Counted from the stretch's first letter, positions 8,372 to 16,944 are shown. The stretch is 46,090 nucleotides of DNA from an uncultured Bacilli bacterium (GCA_934098385.1 CAKOOJ010000008.1:1-46090), one strand, 5' to 3'. A program made the numbers and translations. Notes: a model not told the origin generated them from the letters alone.

Positions 8372-9586
8372 ATGGATATAAAAGAAAAGTTAACTATTCT
8401 AGCAGACAGTGCTAAATATGATGCTTCTTGTTCCTCTAGTGGAAGTAGTAGAAAAAATGATAATGGTATTGGAAATGCAAATATCGGTGGTATATGTCAT
8501 TCATTTTCTAGCGATGGAAGATGTATTTCATTGTTAAAAATATTGATGTCTAATTCATGTATATTTGATTGTAAATATTGTATTAATAGAAAATCTAATA
8601 ATGTTAAAAGAGCAACTTTTACTCCAGAAGAAATATGTAATATAACAATTAATTTTTATAGAAGAAATTATATAGAAGGATTATTTTTATCAAGTGGAAT
8701 AATAAAAAGCCCTGATTATACTATGGAACTACTAATTAAAACAATATATATGCTTAGAAGTAAATATCACTTTTCTGGATATATTCATGCTAAAGCAATA
8801 CCTGGTGCTAGTGATTATTTAATAAAAAAATTAGGACTATTAGTAGATAGAATGAGTTCTAATATAGAGCTTCCTAGCAACAACTCTTTAAAACTTTTAG
8901 CACCCAATAAAAATGGAGATAAAATAGAAAATATTATGAATCTTATAAAATCGAATAAAAGTAGAAAATTTGTTCCTGCAGGACAAAGTACTCAAATGAT
9001 AATAGGTGCAACAAATGAAAGTGATTACGAAATAATGACTAGATCTGAAAATTTATATAAAAGTCATAACTTAAAAAGAGTATTTTATTCTGCGTATATC
9101 CCAGTAAACAAAGATAAATTACTTCCTACTTTATCACTTCCTCCTCTTAAAAGAGAACATAGATTATATCAAGCAGATTGGTTATTAAGATTTTATGGAT
9201 TTACTACTAATACACTTTTAGATAATGAACATAAAAACTTTAATATATTAGTAGACCCTAAAGCAAGTTGGGCTTTGAGTCACTTAGATTTATTTCCAAA
9301 AGAAATAAATACATCATCCTACTATGAACTACTCAAAATACCTGGAATTGGAGTTAAGTCTGCTAAAAGAATTATATCTTCTAGAAGACACTTTAAAATA
9401 GAATTTAAAGATTTAAAAAATATGGGAGTTGTTATAAAAAGAGCAAAATACTTTATTACATGTAATGGTAAATATTTTATAAATAAAGATTTATTTAAAA
9501 AAGAATTTATAGAATCTAATTTAGTTTTAGAAGATAAAGAAATAATTAAACCTAGTATTACACAATTAAGTTTATTTAATGAATAA
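8372..9586 (+). CDS. Putative DNA modification/repair radical SAM protein
   Basis: A 404-residue radical SAM enzyme. The cluster motif CIFDCKYC (CX3CX2C) near residue 66 should bind a 4Fe-4S cluster and SAM. The N-terminal SSSGSSR and GRCISLLK segments are typical of the family named putative DNA modification/repair radical SAM protein (TIGR03916, recalled). Near residues 322-340, LLKIPGIGVKSAKRI is a helix-hairpin-helix, supporting DNA binding. It is always paired with a DUF4130-type partner, which here follows with an 8-base overlap. The real reaction is unknown; repair of a damaged or modified base is plausible. The promoter carries palindromes that may be an SOS-type operator. Confidence 0.88.
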   Translation: MDIKEKLTILADSAKYDASCSSSGSSRKNDNGIGNANIGGICHSFSSDGRCISLLKILMSNSCIFDCKYCINRKSNNVKRATFTPEEICNITINFYRRNYIEGLFLSSGIIKSPDYTMELLIKTIYMLRSKYHFSGYIHAKAIPGASDYLIKKLGLLVDRMSSNIELPSNNSLKLLAPNKNGDKIENIMNLIKSNKSRKFVPAGQSTQMIIGATNESDYEIMTRSENLYKSHNLKRVFYSAYIPVNKDKLLPTLSLPPLKREHRLYQADWLLRFYGFTTNTLLDNEHKNFNILVDPKASWALSHLDLFPKEINTSSYYELLKIPGIGVKSAKRIISSRRHFKIEFKDLKNMGVVIKRAKYFITCNGKYFINKDLFKKEFIESNLVLEDKEIIKPSITQLSLFNE

Positions 9587-10322
9587 TATATATATTTATA
9601 ATAATTTTTATGAACTTTTAAAACTAATTAATATTCTTATAGAACATAATATAAAACCATATAATATTAAAGAGAAAATGTATAATCCTACTCTATTTGA
9701 TAATATAATAAAGTTAGATTTGAGCGATAATAAAGATATAATTAATTGTTGTATTAAAAGTATTGGTATTAATAATTTCAATATTATATATAAAGTATTT
9801 TTATCTAGTAAAAATAATAAAGAACTAATAATATATTATTACTATTTAAATAGTTTAAAATACAAAGAGAATACTATGTATATGAGAAATTTAAAATGTG
9901 TTAATGAGGCTCTTAGAATAAATAAATATGTTGGATATGAAACTCATAAATTAAAAGGTTTTGTTAGATTTAAAGAATTAAATAATAAAGTATTATATGC
10001 TGAGATAGAACCTACTAACAATTGTATTGGTTTACTTACTAATCATTTTAAGAAAAGACTTAAAAATGAATGTTTTGTAATAGTAGATAATAAACGTAAT
10101 TTAATAAGTATTTATGATAAGAAAGACGTTATAATAACTAATAAGGTTAATATAAAGATTGATGAATTAAAATATAGTGATAGTGAATTAGATATAGAAA
10201 ATTTATGGACTGCATTTTATAAAACTATTGGTATTAAAGAAAGAAAAAATGATAGATGTAGAATGAATTTTATGCCTAAAAAATATTGGAAATATATAAT
10301 AGAAATGAGTGATGAAGTATGA
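9579..10322 (+). CDS. Partner of the radical SAM DNA repair protein (DUF4130/TIGR03915 type)
   Basis: 247 residues. The C-terminal part (about 85-245), with blocks such as MRNLKCVNEALRINKYVGYE, GFVRFKE and MNFMPKKYWKYI, fits the DUF4130 family annotated probable DNA metabolism protein (TIGR03915). That family contains a diverged uracil-DNA-glycosylase-like fold and is nearly always encoded next to the radical SAM protein. It overlaps that gene by 8 bases and overlaps the chaperonin start by ATGA, so translation should be coupled on both sides. Family and pairing are known; the biochemical task is not. Confidence 0.8.
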   Translation: MNNIYIYNNFYELLKLINILIEHNIKPYNIKEKMYNPTLFDNIIKLDLSDNKDIINCCIKSIGINNFNIIYKVFLSSKNNKELIIYYYYLNSLKYKENTMYMRNLKCVNEALRINKYVGYETHKLKGFVRFKELNNKVLYAEIEPTNNCIGLLTNHFKKRLKNECFVIVDNKRNLISIYDKKDVIITNKVNIKIDELKYSDSELDIENLWTAFYKTIGIKERKNDRCRMNFMPKKYWKYIIEMSDEV

Positions 10323-11854
10323 AAAAGGTAGTATTTGGAAATGAATTATATGAGAAAATGTGTGATGCAATTAATTTATTATGTGGTAGTGTTAAAATAA
10401 CACTTGGCCCTAAGGGAAATAATGTAATAATAGACCATTCTAGTTTTAGTCCATTTATAACAAATGATGGTGTGACAATTGCAGAAAATATAGAAAGTGA
10501 AGATGAAGTTGTTAATACTATATTAACGCTAGCTAAAGAAGCTAGTATTAAAACAAATGATATAGTTGGTGATGGTACCACAACTACCCTAGTATTATTA
10601 GAAGGAATATTTAATGAAGGTTTGAAGTTAATTAATGAAGGATATAATTCTATAATATTAAAGAAAGAATTAAATAATTATTTGGATAAACTAATTAATG
10701 AGTTAGAAAATATATCACGTATTCCTACTAATAAAGAATTGTTTAATGTTGCACTAACTAGTAGCAACGATGATGATATTGCAAAAAACGTATATGATGC
10801 TTATTTAAAAACAAAAAATATTAATGCAATAAATATTAAAGAAGTAGATTCTAATAAATCTTGTACTGAGTATTTGAATGGATATAGATTTGAAACTATA
10901 TTGGCATCCAATTATTTCTTAAACGAACAAGAAAGTATTGAATATAATAAACCAAATATTTTAATTATAAATAATAAATTAGATAGTATAGAAAGTATTG
11001 CTACCATATTGAATGAAGTTATAAAAAATGATAATAGTTTAGTTATAATAAGTGATGATTATAATGAAGATGTAGTAAATGATTTAGTATCATTATATTT
11101 ATCAAATGAAATAAAAATATGTCTTTTAAAAACTCCATCTTATGGATATAAAGCACATGAAATATTAAAAGATTTAAGTGTTATTACAAATAGTAAAATC
11201 ATTAAAAATAATTATATAACTTTAAATGATTTAGGATATGTTAATAATATTGTTATTAATAATGAAGAAGTAATATTATCTTTTGATTATAATAACGAAA
11301 TAGAAAATTTAATTAATGAAATTAAAATAGATGATGATATTAATAAAAATTTTAATGAAGTACGTATATCAATGTTATCTAATACTATTGCAAATATTTT
11401 GGTAGGTGCTAATACAATAACAGAAAGAAGAGAATTAAAAATGAGATATATTGATGCACTACATGCAATTGATGTATCTACAAAAGGTATTCTACCAGGT
11501 GCTGGAATTGCTCTACTTAAATTAAGAAATAAAATAAAGATAGAAAATGAAATGGATAAATTATTTTATAATGTATTGTATTTACCGTTTAAACAAATAT
11601 TAATTAATTCTGGTTTAGATGATAAAGAAATTTATGATAACATTAAAAATAGTGATTTTAATAAATTATATAATATAAATAAATCAGATTATGAAAATGT
11701 AGATACTACTTTAGTGATTGATCCAACAAATGTACTTATTAATGCATTAAAAAATGCAGTAAGTATATCAAGTATGCTACTTACTACATCACATTTAATA
11801 ATAAATGAATACAAAAATAACTTAAATAAGATAAGTGACTACAATGAAATGTAG
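10319..11854 (+). CDS. Divergent GroEL-type (Cpn60) chaperonin
   Basis: 511 residues with clear chaperonin landmarks: ITLGPKGNNVII near residue 28, NDGVTIA near 50, the ATPase motif VGDGTTTT near 82-89, the IDALHA region carrying the Asp equivalent to D398, and STKGILPGAGIALLKL near 385. It lacks the C-terminal Gly-Gly-Met tail and is shorter and more diverged than normal GroEL (about 540). No groES is adjacent. The start overlaps the upstream DUF4130 gene (ATGA), so it is the last cistron of the DNA-repair operon. It may be the organism's only GroEL or a specialised paralog. The identity is sure, the specialisation is not, so no symbol is assigned. Confidence 0.88.
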   Translation: MKKVVFGNELYEKMCDAINLLCGSVKITLGPKGNNVIIDHSSFSPFITNDGVTIAENIESEDEVVNTILTLAKEASIKTNDIVGDGTTTTLVLLEGIFNEGLKLINEGYNSIILKKELNNYLDKLINELENISRIPTNKELFNVALTSSNDDDIAKNVYDAYLKTKNINAINIKEVDSNKSCTEYLNGYRFETILASNYFLNEQESIEYNKPNILIINNKLDSIESIATILNEVIKNDNSLVIISDDYNEDVVNDLVSLYLSNEIKICLLKTPSYGYKAHEILKDLSVITNSKIIKNNYITLNDLGYVNNIVINNEEVILSFDYNNEIENLINEIKIDDDINKNFNEVRISMLSNTIANILVGANTITERRELKMRYIDALHAIDVSTKGILPGAGIALLKLRNKIKIENEMDKLFYNVLYLPFKQILINSGLDDKEIYDNIKNSDFNKLYNINKSDYENVDTTLVIDPTNVLINALKNAVSISSMLLTTSHLIINEYKNNLNKISDYNEM

Positions 11855-11861
11855 TTTTTTT
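11839..11861 (+). terminator. Terminator after the chaperonin gene
   Basis: CTACA (11839-11843) pairs with TGTAG (11850-11854), loop of six, followed by seven T. The stem includes the stop codon region. The GNAT gene converges from the right with almost no gap. Confidence 0.6.
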
Positions 11862-12396
11862 ATAATTCACTTTTGGTTATGCTATAAATTATTAAGTCCT
11901 CTATTTTACCAGTCTTTTTGTTTAGATGTCTTTTTCTAAGTGTTGCTTCTTTTGTCATACCAGCTTTAGTCATAACTTTGCCGCTATTTGGATTACCAAA
12001 AATATGTTTTGCTTCAACTAATTCTATACATGTCTCATTAAGAAAAAATTCTATTACCCTTCTTAATGCTTCACTTGCATATCCATGTCTCCAATATTTT
12101 GAACCATAACAATATCCTATTTCACAAGTTTTATTCTTTTCATTGTATTTTACTGCCGTTATGTTGCCTATTATTTCATGACTATCTTTTAATTCCACTA
12201 CCCAATTATAAGATCCGACCCCATATTCTCTTATCCAGTAAGCAATTACTTGTTTAGTAATATCAATATTTTCATGAACTTCCCAATCAAGCATTTCACT
12301 TGCTTTAGGATCACTAGCCCAATTATTAAACATATCTTCTGCATCATCTAACGTTATTTTTCTTAAAATTAATCTGTCTGTTTCTAATTCCTTCAT
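11860..12396 (-). CDS. GNAT family N-acetyltransferase (RimJ/RimL-like)
   Basis: 178 residues from the ATG at 12396, which has a GGAGGAAG RBS. An in-frame extension upstream lies inside the preceding remnant and is not used. The start LETDRLILRKITLDDAEDMF is typical of the Acetyltransf_3 group that acetylates protein N-termini or small amines with acetyl-CoA. The acetyl-CoA loop region is GYCYGSKYWRHGYASEAL (about 100-120), followed by the FGNPNSGKVMTKAGM block. It overlaps the end of the degraded AbiEii gene by ATGA, so it probably was co-transcribed with that module. Substrate unknown. Confidence 0.88.
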   Translation of the reverse strand: MKELETDRLILRKITLDDAEDMFNNWASDPKASEMLDWEVHENIDITKQVIAYWIREYGVGSYNWVVELKDSHEIIGNITAVKYNEKNKTCEIGYCYGSKYWRHGYASEALRRVIEFFLNETCIELVEAKHIFGNPNSGKVMTKAGMTKEATLRKRHLNKKTGKIEDLIIYSITKSEL

Positions 12397-12870
12397 TTCT
12401 CTTCCTCCATTATTTTTAATGCTTTGTTTATTGAATTTATAATTTCTATAAAACTTATATTTTTTGCATATTCGTTTCTTTCTTGATAATATTTCCATTT
12501 ATATTTCATATCATCATCATTTGCTATATCATTTACTATGTTTTTAAATTCATCGATATTAATAACAATTCTATTTTCAAATGTACTTTTTATTGCACTT
12601 TTTAATATTATTTTATCAATGAATATTCTTTTATCAAACATTATTTCTTTTAAAGTCGTATCCATATCTTTTGTAGTTCTATTGTCATCACATATTATGG
12701 AAGTTAAAAGTAATCCACCTTTTAAAATAATTTCACCATTATATTTGCTTTTAGAGATTCTTTCTAATAATCTTTCAAAATAGAATAGTTGAAAGTATCT
12801 TTGTGATTTATCACTATCACCTAATTACTTTTTTTGAAATGATACTTTTGATCTTTGCAATTTTAATCAT
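12393..12870 (-). pseudogene. Degraded AbiEii-type nucleotidyltransferase toxin
   Basis: From an ATG at 12870 with a GGGGGA RBS the frame reads MIKIAKIKSIISKKV and soon stops. One base away (+1) it continues LGDSDKSQRYFQLFYFERLL, then the family landmarks ERISKSKY, ILKGGLLL and MDTTLK. Right after MDTTLKEI the text jumps to what is normally the C-terminal end (IILKSAIKSTFENR, KWKYYQERNEYAKNISF). The core nucleotidyltransferase middle is therefore deleted, leaving about 155 of the usual 280-300 residues. AbiEii is the toxin of type IV toxin-antitoxin systems. Frameshift plus internal deletion make it a pseudogene. Recognition is from memory of the family. Confidence 0.7.
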
Positions 12871-12959
12871 ATTAATGTTCCCCCTTTTAATTCTTTACAA
12901 CATTAATATATCATCGTTAATAGATATAGTCAATATTTTATTATATGTTTTTTTCTATA

Positions 12960-13140
12960 TTACAATAGAATTTCCATATATTCTTTAACTTTTTTATCTA
13001 CATTCAGTTTTTTTGCATATCTCATTAATTTACTTAAGTTTTTATCACTTAATTTTGAGTATCTTTGAAGTGCTTTTGCAAAAATCTCAGGTTCCATCTT
13101 TTTTTTATTTTTTATTTTTCTCTCCTATATATTTCATTAA
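12960..13140 (-). pseudogene. Degraded AbiEi-type antitoxin (C-terminal remnant)
   Basis: Reading leftward, a frame around 13130-13090 gives KIKNKKKMEPEIF. After a one-base slip in a run of T it continues KALQRYSKLSDKNLSKLMRY and ends AKKLNVDKKVKEYMEILL before a TAA at 12960. This matches the C-terminal end of Firmicute AbiEi antitoxins (conserved YAKK...V..YLEVLL ending, recalled). The N-terminal winged-helix part is missing. It lies directly upstream of the AbiEii remnant, in the correct order and orientation for an AbiE operon. Confidence 0.6.
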
Positions 13141-13155
13141 TAATATCAAATATTT

Positions 13156-13203
13156 TTTAACAAATATACACATTTGCAAGATTTTTTGTGTATTTTTGTT
13201 AAA
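13156..13203. promoter_or_regulatory. 16-bp inverted repeat, likely former AbiE operator
   Basis: TTTAACAAATATACAC (13156-13171) and GTGTATTTTTGTTAAA (13188-13203) are inverted with one mismatch and a 16-base spacer. It lies just upstream of the AbiEi remnant. AbiEi antitoxins are known to autoregulate by binding inverted repeats in their promoter, so this may be the surviving operator. It could instead be a fold in RNA. Confidence 0.5.
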
Positions 13204-13259
13204 TATATTATGTTGTGTAGATACGCAAAAAATGTAAACTTTGCGAATTTACGCAACAA

Positions 13260-13514
13260 TTATTTATATTTCTTCTCCCAGAATTTTCTAATTAGTTTTA
13301 ATGATAAAGTTGATAAAGTATAACCTATTACTGGAACTAATGAACTTAATAGAATATTATTATTATTTCTAACTAGGTATGAATATGATACAACAATAAT
13401 ATATGTTAAAATTATAATACAAACTCTTCTAGTAATAGATATTTCCCATTTTTTATCTAATTCTACTCTTTTATTTCTTTTTTCAATATTATTTATTCTA
13501 TCTTCTATATTTAT
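13260..13514 (-). CDS. Small two-segment membrane protein with an apparent AUA start
   Basis: An intact 84-codon frame ends with TAA at 13260. It has a charged N-terminal helix (EDRINNIEKRNKRVELDKKW), a first membrane segment (VCIIILTYIIVVSYSYLV) and a second (LLSSLVPVIGYTLSTLSL), then a basic tail. The pattern matches a small membrane protein widespread in gut Firmicutes, function unknown. No ATG, GTG or TTG occurs before the in-frame TGA upstream. The family's start position is occupied by ATA, with a GGTGAT RBS five bases before it. It is either an unusual start, a start-lost gene, or a sequencing error. Confidence 0.6.
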   Translation of the reverse strand: MNIEDRINNIEKRNKRVELDKKWEISITRRVCIIILTYIIVVSYSYLVRNNNNILLSSLVPVIGYTLSTLSLKLIRKFWEKKYK

Positions 13515-13589
13515 TTTATATCACCATCAAAAGCATATCATAATTGAATAAAATATTTAAAATAATTTAAACTATATAATGGTGATATT

Positions 13590-14927
13590 ATGTCTAGTTT
13601 AAAAGAATATAATAAGAAACGTAATTTTAATAAAACGAAAGAACCTTATGGCAAAAAGAAAAAAAGTAATAAATTATTAAAATTTGTTATACAACACCAT
13701 ATTGCTACTAAAGACCATTATGATTTACGTTTAGAATATAATGATGTTTATTTAAGCTTTGCAGTTCCTAAAGGTCCATCATTTAATCCTAAAGATAAAA
13801 GACTTGCTGTTAAAGTTGAAGACCACCCCATTAACTACGGAAACTTTGAAGGTACAATACCGGAGGGTGAATATGGTGCGGGTATTGTAATGTTATGGGA
13901 TAAAGGACATTATAAAATAAATGAGATTTATGTTAATAAATATATAAAATTTACTCTATATGGCAAAAGATTAAAAGGTAATTGGACATTAATAAAATTT
14001 AAAGATAATAACTGGTTATTGATTAAAGAAAAAGATGAATATGTATCTAATATAGACATTAAAAAATATAATACAAGTGTTAAAACTAATAGAACTATGG
14101 AAGAAATTAAATTAGGAATAGATAATATTAAGATTTCTAATGAAGATAAGATAATATATCCAAAATATAAAATTACTAAAAAAGATATAATAGAATATTA
14201 TAAATTAGTAAGTGATAGAATGTTGCTTTTTTTAAATAATAGACTTATAAGTACTGTTAGAAGTCCAAATGGTATAGATAAAGAAAAGTTTTTTATGAAA
14301 CATTTAAATACTAATTCAAAAAATATTGGTAAAAAAAAAGTTCATGGTGGAGAATATTATTATATTAAAAATATAAATGGGCTTTTAGAAGAAGTACAAA
14401 TGAACAGCTACGAATTTCATATATGGTGTTCTAAACAAAATAAGATTAAAGTTCCTGATATTATGGTATTTGATTTAGACCCGGATGTTAGTTCAGGAAT
14501 AAAGGATGTAAGGTTTTGTGCTTTAGAATTAAAAAAGATATTAGATGAATTAGATTTAAAAAGTTATTTAAAAACTAGTGGTGGTAAGGGATATCATATA
14601 TTTGTACCAATTAATGTTAAATCATATAAATTGTTAGAAAAAATATCTAAAAGTATAGTTGATATATTAATTAATAAGTATCCTAATAAATATACTACTA
14701 ATATTAGAAAAGAAAAAAGAAAGAATAAAATATTAATTGATTATTATAGAAATAAGATGGGTGCTACTAGTGTAAGTCCTTATTCTTTAAGATTAAAGGA
14801 TAATGCTAGTATATCATTTCCTATTAGTTGGGAAGATATCAAACATATAAAACCAGATACTATTACAATTCGGAATGTAAAAAAATACTTAGAAAAAGAT
14901 AATCCTTGGAGTGATTTCTTTGAATAA
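13590..14927 (+). CDS. LigD-type phosphoesterase-polymerase protein (NHEJ end processing)
   Basis: 445 residues carrying two of the three LigD modules. Residues about 25-150 are the 3'-phosphoesterase domain: QHHIATKDHYDLRLE with the catalytic His/Asp/Arg residues, then EDHPINYGNFEGTIPEGEYG. Residues about 175-440 are the polymerase (primase-like) domain: STVRSPNGIDKEKFFMKH, the metal-binding pair in FDLDPD, TSGGKGYHIFVP, and SPYSLRLKD. No ATP-dependent ligase domain is present, so a separate ligase and Ku would be needed for nonhomologous end joining; neither is in the window. RBS GGTGAT. Downstream lie the tRNA-His terminator and gene on the other strand. Confidence 0.9.
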   Translation: MSSLKEYNKKRNFNKTKEPYGKKKKSNKLLKFVIQHHIATKDHYDLRLEYNDVYLSFAVPKGPSFNPKDKRLAVKVEDHPINYGNFEGTIPEGEYGAGIVMLWDKGHYKINEIYVNKYIKFTLYGKRLKGNWTLIKFKDNNWLLIKEKDEYVSNIDIKKYNTSVKTNRTMEEIKLGIDNIKISNEDKIIYPKYKITKKDIIEYYKLVSDRMLLFLNNRLISTVRSPNGIDKEKFFMKHLNTNSKNIGKKKVHGGEYYYIKNINGLLEEVQMNSYEFHIWCSKQNKIKVPDIMVFDLDPDVSSGIKDVRFCALELKKILDELDLKSYLKTSGGKGYHIFVPINVKSYKLLEKISKSIVDILINKYPNKYTTNIRKEKRKNKILIDYYRNKMGATSVSPYSLRLKDNASISFPISWEDIKHIKPDTITIRNVKKYLEKDNPWSDFFE

Positions 14928-14942
14928 GCATTTTTTATTATA

Positions 14943-15018
14943 AAGTGTGTTTGAAAATATTACTGAATTATTAAACAAATTATAAAATAGTGTGTTTACA
15001 AGTGTGTTTAGAAAATTA
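14943..15018. repeat. Three copies of GTGTGTTT in an intergenic stretch
   Basis: GTGTGTTT occurs three times, each preceded by A and, in the outer two copies, followed closely by GAAAAT. It lies in the gap between the LigD-type gene and the tRNA terminator. The significance is unknown. Confidence 0.35.
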
Positions 15019-15026
15019 AAAGCATT

Positions 15027-15048
15027 AAAAAAGCCCGTAAATACGAGC
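15027..15048 (-). terminator. Terminator after tRNA-His
   Basis: Leftward GCTCGTA (15042-15048) pairs with TACGGGC (15033-15039), with one G-T pair, and is followed by six T. It lies just downstream of the tRNA gene. Confidence 0.75.
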
Positions 15049-15060
15049 ATTATTTCTAAG

Positions 15061-15137
15061 TGGGGCGAGATGTGGGGATCGAACCCACGCATACCGGAGC
15101 CACAATCCGGCGTGTTAACCACTTCACCAATCCCGCC
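15061..15137 (-). tRNA. tRNA-His (anticodon GTG)
   Basis: A complete cloverleaf. The 7-bp acceptor stem is GCGGGAT/ATCTCGC, with the extra 5' G(-1) facing C73 that marks histidine tRNA. The anticodon stem is CCGGA/TCCGG around TTGTGGC, anticodon GTG. The T arm GTGGG-TTCGATC-CCCAC is present and the CCA end is encoded. It has its own promoter and terminator. Confidence 0.97.
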
Positions 15138-15149
15138 AAGAACAAAATA

Positions 15150-15178
15150 ATTGTATCAAATAATAATACAATTATCAA
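15150..15178 (-). promoter_or_regulatory. Promoter of tRNA-His
   Basis: -35 TTGATA (15173-15178), 17 bases, -10 TACAAT (15150-15155). It also contains an inverted repeat AATTGTAT/ATACAATT that could serve as a weak terminator for trpS, which ends at 15189. Confidence 0.65.
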
Positions 15179-15188
15179 GAACAAATTT

Positions 15189-16172
15189 CTAATTTCTTCC
15201 TAAACCTATAGATTTTTTCATTTTTTCATAAAATTTCTTTGTAATTTCTATATTAATCTTAGCCCCATTATCTAATATTTCATCTAAATATTCACTTTTT
15301 AAAATTTCATTATATTTATTTTGAATATCAGCTAATAAATCAACTACTACATCGGCAACTTTTGTTTTAAAAGTTCCATAATTTGTATCTTTAAACTCTT
15401 CTTCTACTTCACTTATACTTTTATTAGTAAGTGAACGGTATATATTTATTAGATTTGAAATACCTGGTTTATTAATTGGGTCATATTTTATATTCATTTC
15501 ACTATCAGTAGTTGCAGACATAATTTTTTTTCTAACAGTTTTTAAATCATCCAATAATCTTATAACACCTTTATCACTTTCACTACTTTTACTCATTTTT
15601 TTGTTTGGATTTTGTAAATCTGCTATTTTAGTTCCATCTTCTTTAATTACTGGCTCTGGAATTTTAAATGTTTCACCATATTTATTATTAAATCTTATTG
15701 CAATATCTCTTGCAAGTTCAACATGTTGCTTTTGATCAATTCCTACTGGAACTAAATCAATATCCATAGCAAGTATATCTGCGGCCATCAAAACTGGATA
15801 AGTTAATAGTCCAGAAGTAAAATTAGCGTTCTTTTTAGATTTATCTTTAAATTGTGTCATTCTTGATAATTCTCCATAATAAGTATTACATTCAAGCATC
15901 CAACTAATGCTAGCAATATACGGATTATCAGATTGAATATATATAGTATTTTTCTTAGGATCTATTCCACATGCTAAATAAAGCGCTACTAAACTTTTTA
16001 TGTTGTTTCTCAATGTAATTGGATCTTGATTTATTGTAATGGCATGCATATCAGCAATGAAAATAAAATTTTCTGTACTATCATCAACTTCAGCCATTTG
16101 TCTAATTGCACCAATATAATTTCCAAGTGTAATTACACCTGTTGGTTGTAAACCAGTTAATACTCTTTTCAT
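15189..16172 (-). CDS. trpS: Tryptophan-tRNA ligase
   Basis: Charges tRNA-Trp. The 327 residues match bacterial TrpRS length. The class I HIGH-like motif appears as TLGNYIGAI (about 16-24) after TGLQPTG. The KMSKS loop is exact (about 194-198) in NKKMSKSSESDKG. MLECNTYYGELSRMTQFKDK and PVGIDQKQHVELARDI, both typical of TrpRS, are present. Start ATG follows a GGAGTTG-like RBS. Monocistronic, between the tRNA-His gene and a membrane protein gene. Confidence 0.97.
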   Translation of the reverse strand: MKRVLTGLQPTGVITLGNYIGAIRQMAEVDDSTENFIFIADMHAITINQDPITLRNNIKSLVALYLACGIDPKKNTIYIQSDNPYIASISWMLECNTYYGELSRMTQFKDKSKKNANFTSGLLTYPVLMAADILAMDIDLVPVGIDQKQHVELARDIAIRFNNKYGETFKIPEPVIKEDGTKIADLQNPNKKMSKSSESDKGVIRLLDDLKTVRKKIMSATTDSEMNIKYDPINKPGISNLINIYRSLTNKSISEVEEEFKDTNYGTFKTKVADVVVDLLADIQNKYNEILKSEYLDEILDNGAKINIEITKKFYEKMKKSIGLGRN

Positions 16173-16205
16173 AATTTATCAACTCCATCTAATTAATTAT
16201 AACAT

Positions 16206-16238
16206 AAAAAAAGATAAAATTAATTAAAATTTTACCTT
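16206..16238 (-). terminator. Terminator after the 198-residue membrane protein gene
   Basis: Arms 16211-16221 and 16228-16238 form 11 pairs (one G-T) around a six-base TTAATT loop, followed leftward by a T-run. The hairpin includes the stop codon. Two other leftward terminators in the window have the same loop. Confidence 0.7.
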
Positions 16239-16820
16239 GATACCATCAATTAAATCAATTATTTTTAAAACTATTTCATAAAAATAAGTCTTTATATAAG
16301 TAAAACTATCTTTTAATATGTTACTTAATTCTTTATCATCCAAAACAATTTTATTATTTTTTATATTCCTTAATCTTTTTATTTCTTCTCTATTTATTAA
16401 TATATTATATGTATTCATAGAAAACATAACTAACATAGATACAAAAGATAATAGTGTTAGAGTAAATAATATATAACTTCCAACAAAGAAACTAAATATA
16501 AAAGTACAACCTAATGCAATTAATATTAAAGCACTACTTATTATAATTATTTTATAATCTTCTTCATTTTTATAATAATCATTTATTCTTTCTTGAATTT
16601 CATTTTCATGATCTTTTATAATTTCCATAATTTTTACTTTATTTGGAATTGTATTTTTTACTATTTTATAATCACCACATGAATTATATATTTTTATGTT
16701 ATTTTTATCTTCTTCGTATTTTATAATGTATTTTTTGAACTTATGATTTAAATAATTAATTTTACTTACTTCCAATTTTTTAAAAAATAATTTTATTTTA
16801 TTAATAATAGTCTCTATCAT
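16224..16820 (-). CDS. Uncharacterised two-segment membrane protein
   Basis: 198 residues not matching a family I know. The N-terminal 95 residues are basic and helical. Two hydrophobic segments follow (IIIISSALILIALGCTFIF and a second ending TLLSFVSMLVMF, about 95-140). The C-terminal tail is charged, with both ends probably cytosolic. RBS AAGGGGG. It has a near-perfect promoter about 120 bases upstream and its own terminator, so it is a single-gene unit that may be well expressed. Role unknown. Confidence 0.75.
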   Translation of the reverse strand: MIETIINKIKLFFKKLEVSKINYLNHKFKKYIIKYEEDKNNIKIYNSCGDYKIVKNTIPNKVKIMEIIKDHENEIQERINDYYKNEEDYKIIIISSALILIALGCTFIFSFFVGSYILFTLTLLSFVSMLVMFSMNTYNILINREEIKRLRNIKNNKIVLDDKELSNILKDSFTYIKTYFYEIVLKIIDLIDGIKVKF

Positions 16821-16944
16821 AATATCTTTTTCCCCCTTACAAAGACTTTATAATATCACTAATAAGATTTTATGTAAAAATATTTAATTTATGTTTTACA
16901 AAATATGTAAAGTTTTTTTGTGTTTCCCCCTCATTAGTAACCTA

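Noticed and set aside
14889..15122. 77-codon leftward frame over the tRNA-His gene
   Set aside because: It reads through the tRNA and its terminator, so it is an artefact.
16896..16934. 12-codon leader frame after the strong promoter of the membrane protein
   Set aside because: It starts about four bases after the predicted transcription start, with no RBS; not enough for a leader peptide.
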